This document shows positions 6,741 through 9,875 of a stretch of DNA of 9,875 bases, piece after piece. Source of the stretch: Pseudomonadota bacterium (lineage in GTDB: Bacteria; Myxococcota_A; Polyangia; Polyangiales; Polyangiaceae); assembly GCA_023428245.1 (NCBI GenBank), contig JAEYYX010000051.1:1-9875 (forward strand), written 5' to 3'. The notes below the pieces were generated by a model. That model was not told where the DNA came from. It saw nothing but the letters and a program-made list of their open reading frames with translations, and did no database searches. Position 1 is the stretch's first letter. Each line of letters opens with the position of its first letter. The position numbers were made by a program, and so were the translations under genes.

Positions 6741-6857
6741 ATGGGTAGCTTCGACAGTCGGAAATCTCTCAAGATGCGCCAGAAGGTCGCGCAGAAGAAG
6801 AAGAAGGAACGCGAAGCGCGTCGCGCTGAGGCCGCTCGCGCCGCACGCAAGGGCTAA
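6741..6857 (+). CDS. Small, strongly basic 38-residue protein
   Basis: ATG 6741 to TAA 6857 encodes 38 residues beginning MGSFDSRKSLKMRQKVAQ, then KKKKER and an Ala/Arg-rich helix ending AARKG. There are 15 Lys/Arg against 4 Asp/Glu. AAGGAG (6726-6731) lies nine bases upstream; ATG 6734 between them is followed at once by an in-frame TAG after four codons, so 6741 is the workable start. A perfect 9-bp hairpin begins 12 bases after the stop. Four AAG lysine codons in a row sit in the middle (6795-6806). The composition suits an RNA- or DNA-binding or ribosome-associated peptide forming one positively charged helix; there is no hydrophobic segment. I do not recognise a named family. The coupling of strong ribosome binding site, compact frame and terminator makes it a real gene more likely than a chance frame. 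Confidence 0.65.
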   Translation: MGSFDSRKSLKMRQKVAQKKKKEREARRAEAARAARKG

Positions 6858-6868
6858 TGTCCTCTTCT

Positions 6869-6897
6869 GAAGAGCCCCGTTTCATCGTGGGCTCTTC
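6869..6897 (+). terminator. Perfect 9-bp hairpin terminator after microprotein gene
   Basis: GAAGAGCCC (6869-6877) and GGGCTCTTC (6889-6897) form an unbroken 9-bp stem with an 11-base loop, 12 bases after the TAA. No T-run follows. It separates the microprotein from the esterase gene and is the strongest hairpin seen in the window. Confidence 0.55.
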
Positions 6898-6994
6898 TCG
6901 CGTCGACTCGGGCGCGACCCCAAGTTTTCTCTCTCGCCCGAGCGGGCAATCTTTTCGCGGAAGGCCCCCGGGTGGGCGACATGAGGAGCCGATC

Positions 6995-8032
6995 ATGAGC
7001 TGCAGGCGTCTCCCTCAAGCCATTTTCCTCCTCTCGCTCTTCGGCTGGGCCTGTTCCGAGTCGGATCCAGGTGCGGCCGAGGACGCTGGGAGCGGGGGCA
7101 CTGGAGCGAGCGCTACCGCCGCGGGCGGACGAAGCGCTTCGGGAGGCGACGGGTCGCCGGCGAGCGGCGGGGCCTCGTCAGAAGGTTCGGGAGGACGCGG
7201 GAGCGGCGGACGCCCAGGCACGGGCGGTGATTCTGCTGGCACCGGTGGTGAGGCGATAGGGAGTGGCGGACGCCCAGGCACGGGCGGTGATTCTGCTGGC
7301 ACCGGTGGTGGAAGCTCAGTCTCCTGCGACGACAAGCCAGATAGGAGCCGGGGCTACCGAAAGATTGAGGTCGATGGCGCTTCGAGGGACTACTACCTGA
7401 TCCCGGCCAAGACGAAGAACAAACCAGTTCCGCTGGTGCTCGGTTTCCACGCCTACGGCGGGAAGGGAGAATGGGACGTGGGGACTTTCTCCTTCGATTA
7501 TGCGAGCGAAGGGAACGCGGTGCTCATGTATCCCGATGGGCTGGATCAAGGTGGCGCGACGGGCTGGGAGACGCGCGGCAACGACAACGCCGATCTTCGT
7601 CTCGTTCGGCGGCTCATTGACGAAGCCAAGGCGGACCACTGCATCGACGAGTCGAAAATCTTCGCCATCGGCTTCAGCTGGGGCGGCTGGATGGCGACGC
7701 AGACTGCCTGTGCCCTCGGCGATCAAATCCGAGCCTTCATCTCCATCGCGGGAGGCGGGCCGAGTGGCGCCACTTGTCAGGGGCCCGTCTCGGGGATGAT
7801 CGTGCACGGGACGAACGACCAATCAGAGAAGATTTCTTCCGGACGTTCGACGCTGACGCGCTTCCTCACGGAGAACGGCTGCGGAATGGATACGAGCTCG
7901 GTGTTCGACGGCGCGTGCCAAGCGTATTCCGGGTGTGAGACGGACACGCTCTGGTGTGAGCACCCGGGGGAGCACATCATCCCTGATTATATCTATCGCG
8001 TCGGCTGGCAGTTCCTGATGAACGCGCCTTGA
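6995..8032 (+). CDS. Lipoprotein alpha/beta-hydrolase, PHB depolymerase / feruloyl esterase (LpqC) type
   Basis: The 345-residue protein begins with MSCRRLPQAIFLLSLFGWAC, a short signal peptide ending at a lipobox-like FGWAC with lipidated Cys20; Gly at -3 makes the lipobox non-canonical. A Gly/Ser/Ala linker (21-109) contains two 20-residue units of the GSGGRPGTGGDSAGTGG kind. The catalytic domain (about 112-345) shows GFHAYGG (150-156, oxyanion-hole strand), the nucleophile elbow GFSWGG with S228, HGTNDQ with D275, and GEH with H327, giving a full Ser-Asp-His triad. COG3509 esterases of this type cleave polyhydroxyalkanoate or feruloyl esters; substrate here is open. Several Cys in the hydrolase part (206, 239, 261, 296, 308, 314, 321) suggest disulfides and export. 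ATG 6995 was chosen because AGGAG (6984-6988) is six bases upstream and the signal peptide then sits at the N-terminus; the frame is open back to ATG 6857. Confidence 0.88.
   Translation: MSCRRLPQAIFLLSLFGWACSESDPGAAEDAGSGGTGASATAAGGRSASGGDGSPASGGASSEGSGGRGSGGRPGTGGDSAGTGGEAIGSGGRPGTGGDSAGTGGGSSVSCDDKPDRSRGYRKIEVDGASRDYYLIPAKTKNKPVPLVLGFHAYGGKGEWDVGTFSFDYASEGNAVLMYPDGLDQGGATGWETRGNDNADLRLVRRLIDEAKADHCIDESKIFAIGFSWGGWMATQTACALGDQIRAFISIAGGGPSGATCQGPVSGMIVHGTNDQSEKISSGRSTLTRFLTENGCGMDTSSVFDGACQAYSGCETDTLWCEHPGEHIIPDYIYRVGWQFLMNAP
7199..7310 (+). repeat. Near-perfect 60-bp tandem duplication in Gly-rich linker
   Basis: The stretch 7199-7250 recurs at 7259-7310 with one difference in 52 bases (C7204 versus T7264, silent in a Ser codon). 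The period is exactly 60 bases, so the frame is kept and each unit encodes 20 residues starting GSGGRPGTGG. Such identity, silent third positions included, indicates recent duplication by slippage or unequal exchange. Confidence 0.95.
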
Positions 8033-8260
8033 AGCGGCTCAATAGCCACGGCTTCGTGCTCGCCGGTCCTATCGAGCGGCGGCTTGAGTCGTGAGATGCG
8101 CGGAGGACGGCGAATCCATCGTGCGCCGCTTTTTCGCGTGAGACTGGTTCTTATGGCTCAGCGGAGGAGAAAATTCGCTCGAGGTCCTGGGACTCGTGCG
8201 ATCATTCGACGGCGGTGGCGCATGGAAAGTGGTGCCTCGAGGCTGCGAAGGAACATGTCT

Positions 8261-9744
8261 ATGAGAGATATCCGAGGAAGGATGCGCGTGCTCGCGCGAT
8301 GTGCGGCCTGGCCGACAGCGGTCACACTCTTGGTGGGCGCCTGCGGGTCGCCGGAAGGAACGGCGCCGGGGGCGGACTCAGGAGGAGCTCCCGGTGCCGG
8401 CGGCGCGGGCGCTCAGGCGAGCGGTGGAGCGCTTTCGAGCGGAGGTCAGGGGTCAGCGGCGGGCGGGGCGAGCTCCGGCGCGGGTGGTAGCCCGTCGGGC
8501 GGGGCGAGCGGAGGCTTGTCCGGGATAGGCGGATCGGAGGCTACCGGAGGCATGACGGGCAGCGGAGGATCCCCGGGGGACACCTGCGGCGGAGAGCCGC
8601 TCCTCGAGGCGCCGGGGCCGGAGCTCTCCTGTGGACCGCGCGGGCACATCTTCGAGGCTGTAGGGCGGCCGGACAACCGCGTGAATTATGTGATTGTGGG
8701 GGACGGCTACGACGAGAGCCAGATCGGAGAGCGCTTCATCGAGCACGTCGAGAACATGCTCTACCACGAGGCGGCGGGCCTCTATAGCGCGATCGGTGAG
8801 CCGTACCGGAGGTACCGAAAGTTCATCAACGTCTGTGGGCTGAAGCTCGCTTCCGCCGACGCCTGCATCGACAACCCCGACGAAAACCGCGAATGCGACA
8901 CGCTCTTCGACGGTCGCTGTGAGCCGCCTTGTGGTCCGAGCGGGACCCGTCTCGGCGTAGCGAATCGGAACAAGGTGAACGCGGCGCTCGTGGCAGAGCT
9001 TCCGGAGGAGGTCGACGCGGACTGGGTCGCAGTCAGCCTGAATGCAGACGCGAGCGGCTGGTGGAACTCAGGAGGGCCGGTCATGGTCTGGAACGGGGGC
9101 TACCAAGATCGGCTCGGTGCAGCGAGCGTCGCGCTCCACGAGGGCGGCCATACCTTCCACGCGCTCGCTGACGAATACGGCGGGACGAGCACGACCTGCG
9201 GCGAATACCAAGAGCTGAACTCGACCGCCGATCCGGAGGGCGAAAAATGGGCCCATTGGATCGGCTATCAGGATGAGCGGGAGAACTCTGGCCCGCTGCC
9301 GCCGGCTTTGGCCGGACGAGGGAATCACGGGACCTTCGAGCAAGGGGTCTTTGAAGGGAGCCGCTACTGCGATCGAGGTCAGTACCGCCCGTCGAAGGAC
9401 TCGGAGATGAACCAACTGCCGCAGCCCTTCAACATGCCGTCGATGGAGAAGATGATCCTCGACATTTACTCGATCGTGGATCCGATCGACGCCCACACGC
9501 CGAACGACGCGCCGCTCGCCATGCCGACGGGGCTCCAGGTGAAAGTCGTCGATCCCGAAGTGCTCAAGATCGAGTGGTCAGTGGATGGAGAGGTCATCTC
9601 CGGGGCGACGGGCGAGTGTTTTGTGGTTCCGGAGCTCGCGCCAGGGAAGCATGAGGTCCGGGTGCGCGTATTCGACGAGACGCCCTGGGTTCGAAAGGGG
9701 CGCGAGCAGCTCGAACAGACGATCACCTGGGAGGTCACGGTCCC

Positions 9745-9748
<4 letters not shown>
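8261..9748 (+). CDS. Lipoprotein M64-family (IgA-peptidase-like) metallo-endopeptidase
   Basis: From ATG 8261 the protein has 495 residues. A basic n-region (MRDIRGRMRVLARC) and hydrophobic stretch end at lipobox LVGAC with Cys28. A Gly/Ser/Ala linker (about 29-105) follows. The peptidase domain (about 130-405) begins with VNYVIVGDGYDESQIGERFI, typical of PF09471/M64, and contains the zinc motif HEGGHTFHALADEYGG: H293, catalytic E294, H297, then D304/E305 as presumed further ligand. Family members are secreted zinc endopeptidases; the founder cleaves IgA, but environmental homologues probably degrade other proteins. Residues about 422-495 (from PTGLQVKVVD to WEVTVP) form a beta-sandwich-like C-terminal domain. 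ATG 8261 is preferred because AAGGA (8248-8252) is eight bases upstream; ATG 8255 and ATG 8282 are alternatives, and the frame is open from 8084. It lies 228 bases after the esterase gene, in the same direction. Confidence 0.88.

Positions 9749-9875
<127 letters not shown>

Noticed and set aside
6857..6994. Upstream ATG 6857 of the esterase, overlapping the microprotein stop as TAATG
   Set aside because: It would put 46 residues ahead of the signal peptide, it has no Shine-Dalgarno, and the 9-bp hairpin lies inside the extension. ATG 6995 has AGGAG at ideal spacing.
7085..7310. Gly-rich repeats considered as a mobile element or CRISPR-like array
   Set aside because: They are in frame, encode a lipoprotein linker, and have no palindromic repeat or unique spacers.
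8084..8260. Upstream start at 8084 for the M64 peptidase
   Set aside because: The extension is an Arg-rich, low-information stretch that would bury the lipoprotein signal peptide 60 residues inside; ATG 8261 has AAGGA upstream.

Overview
The window is GC-rich with strong third-position G/C bias in its real genes. It carries two neighbouring secreted lipoproteins whose lipobox cysteine is followed by long Gly/Ser/Ala linkers ('GSGG', 'GTGG'). That linker style, together with a metallo-endopeptidase and a carboxyl-esterase on the cell surface, suggests a myxobacterium, most likely of the Polyangia/Sorangiineae type. This is an inference from protein style, not from a phylogenetic marker.

Layout. 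1-1114 (minus): nearly complete GT4 glycosyltransferase running off the left edge. 1115-1341: divergent intergenic stretch with no motif I can defend. 1342-2268 (plus): calcineurin-like metallophosphoesterase of the TIGR04168 type. 2299-2829 (minus): TerB-like protein, lying downstream of 3023-4138 (minus), a PhoH/YbeZ ATPase. 4139-4206 is a short divergent promoter region. 4207-4707 (plus): RimI-like GNAT acetyltransferase. 4812-6053 (plus): a short stand-alone penicillin-binding transpeptidase. 6054-6278: intergenic region with two hairpins and a repeated 9-mer. 6279-6614 (plus): a 111-residue unknown beta-rich protein. 6741-6857 (plus): a 38-residue strongly basic microprotein with a good ribosome binding site and a perfect hairpin behind it. 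6995-8032 (plus): lipoprotein alpha/beta-hydrolase of the PHB-depolymerase/feruloyl-esterase (LpqC) type. 8261-9748 (plus): M64 (IgA-peptidase-like) lipoprotein metallopeptidase. 9745-9875: start of a further exported protein, translationally coupled, lost in an artefactual poly-G contig end.

How the genes fit together. The left and middle parts look like ordinary chromosomal housekeeping: envelope glycan synthesis, an RNA-linked PhoH ATPase, an acetyltransferase and a cell-wall transpeptidase. The right part is a small plus-strand group of exported hydrolases, consistent with the degradative surface biology of predatory or saprophytic myxobacteria. I see no mobile element, CRISPR array, tRNA, rRNA or defence cassette, and no convincing new multi-gene system. 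The most unusual items are the 38-residue basic protein, a Gly-rich linker growing by a near-perfect 60-bp duplication, a GNHD-to-GNND change in the metallophosphoesterase, and the poly-G end.
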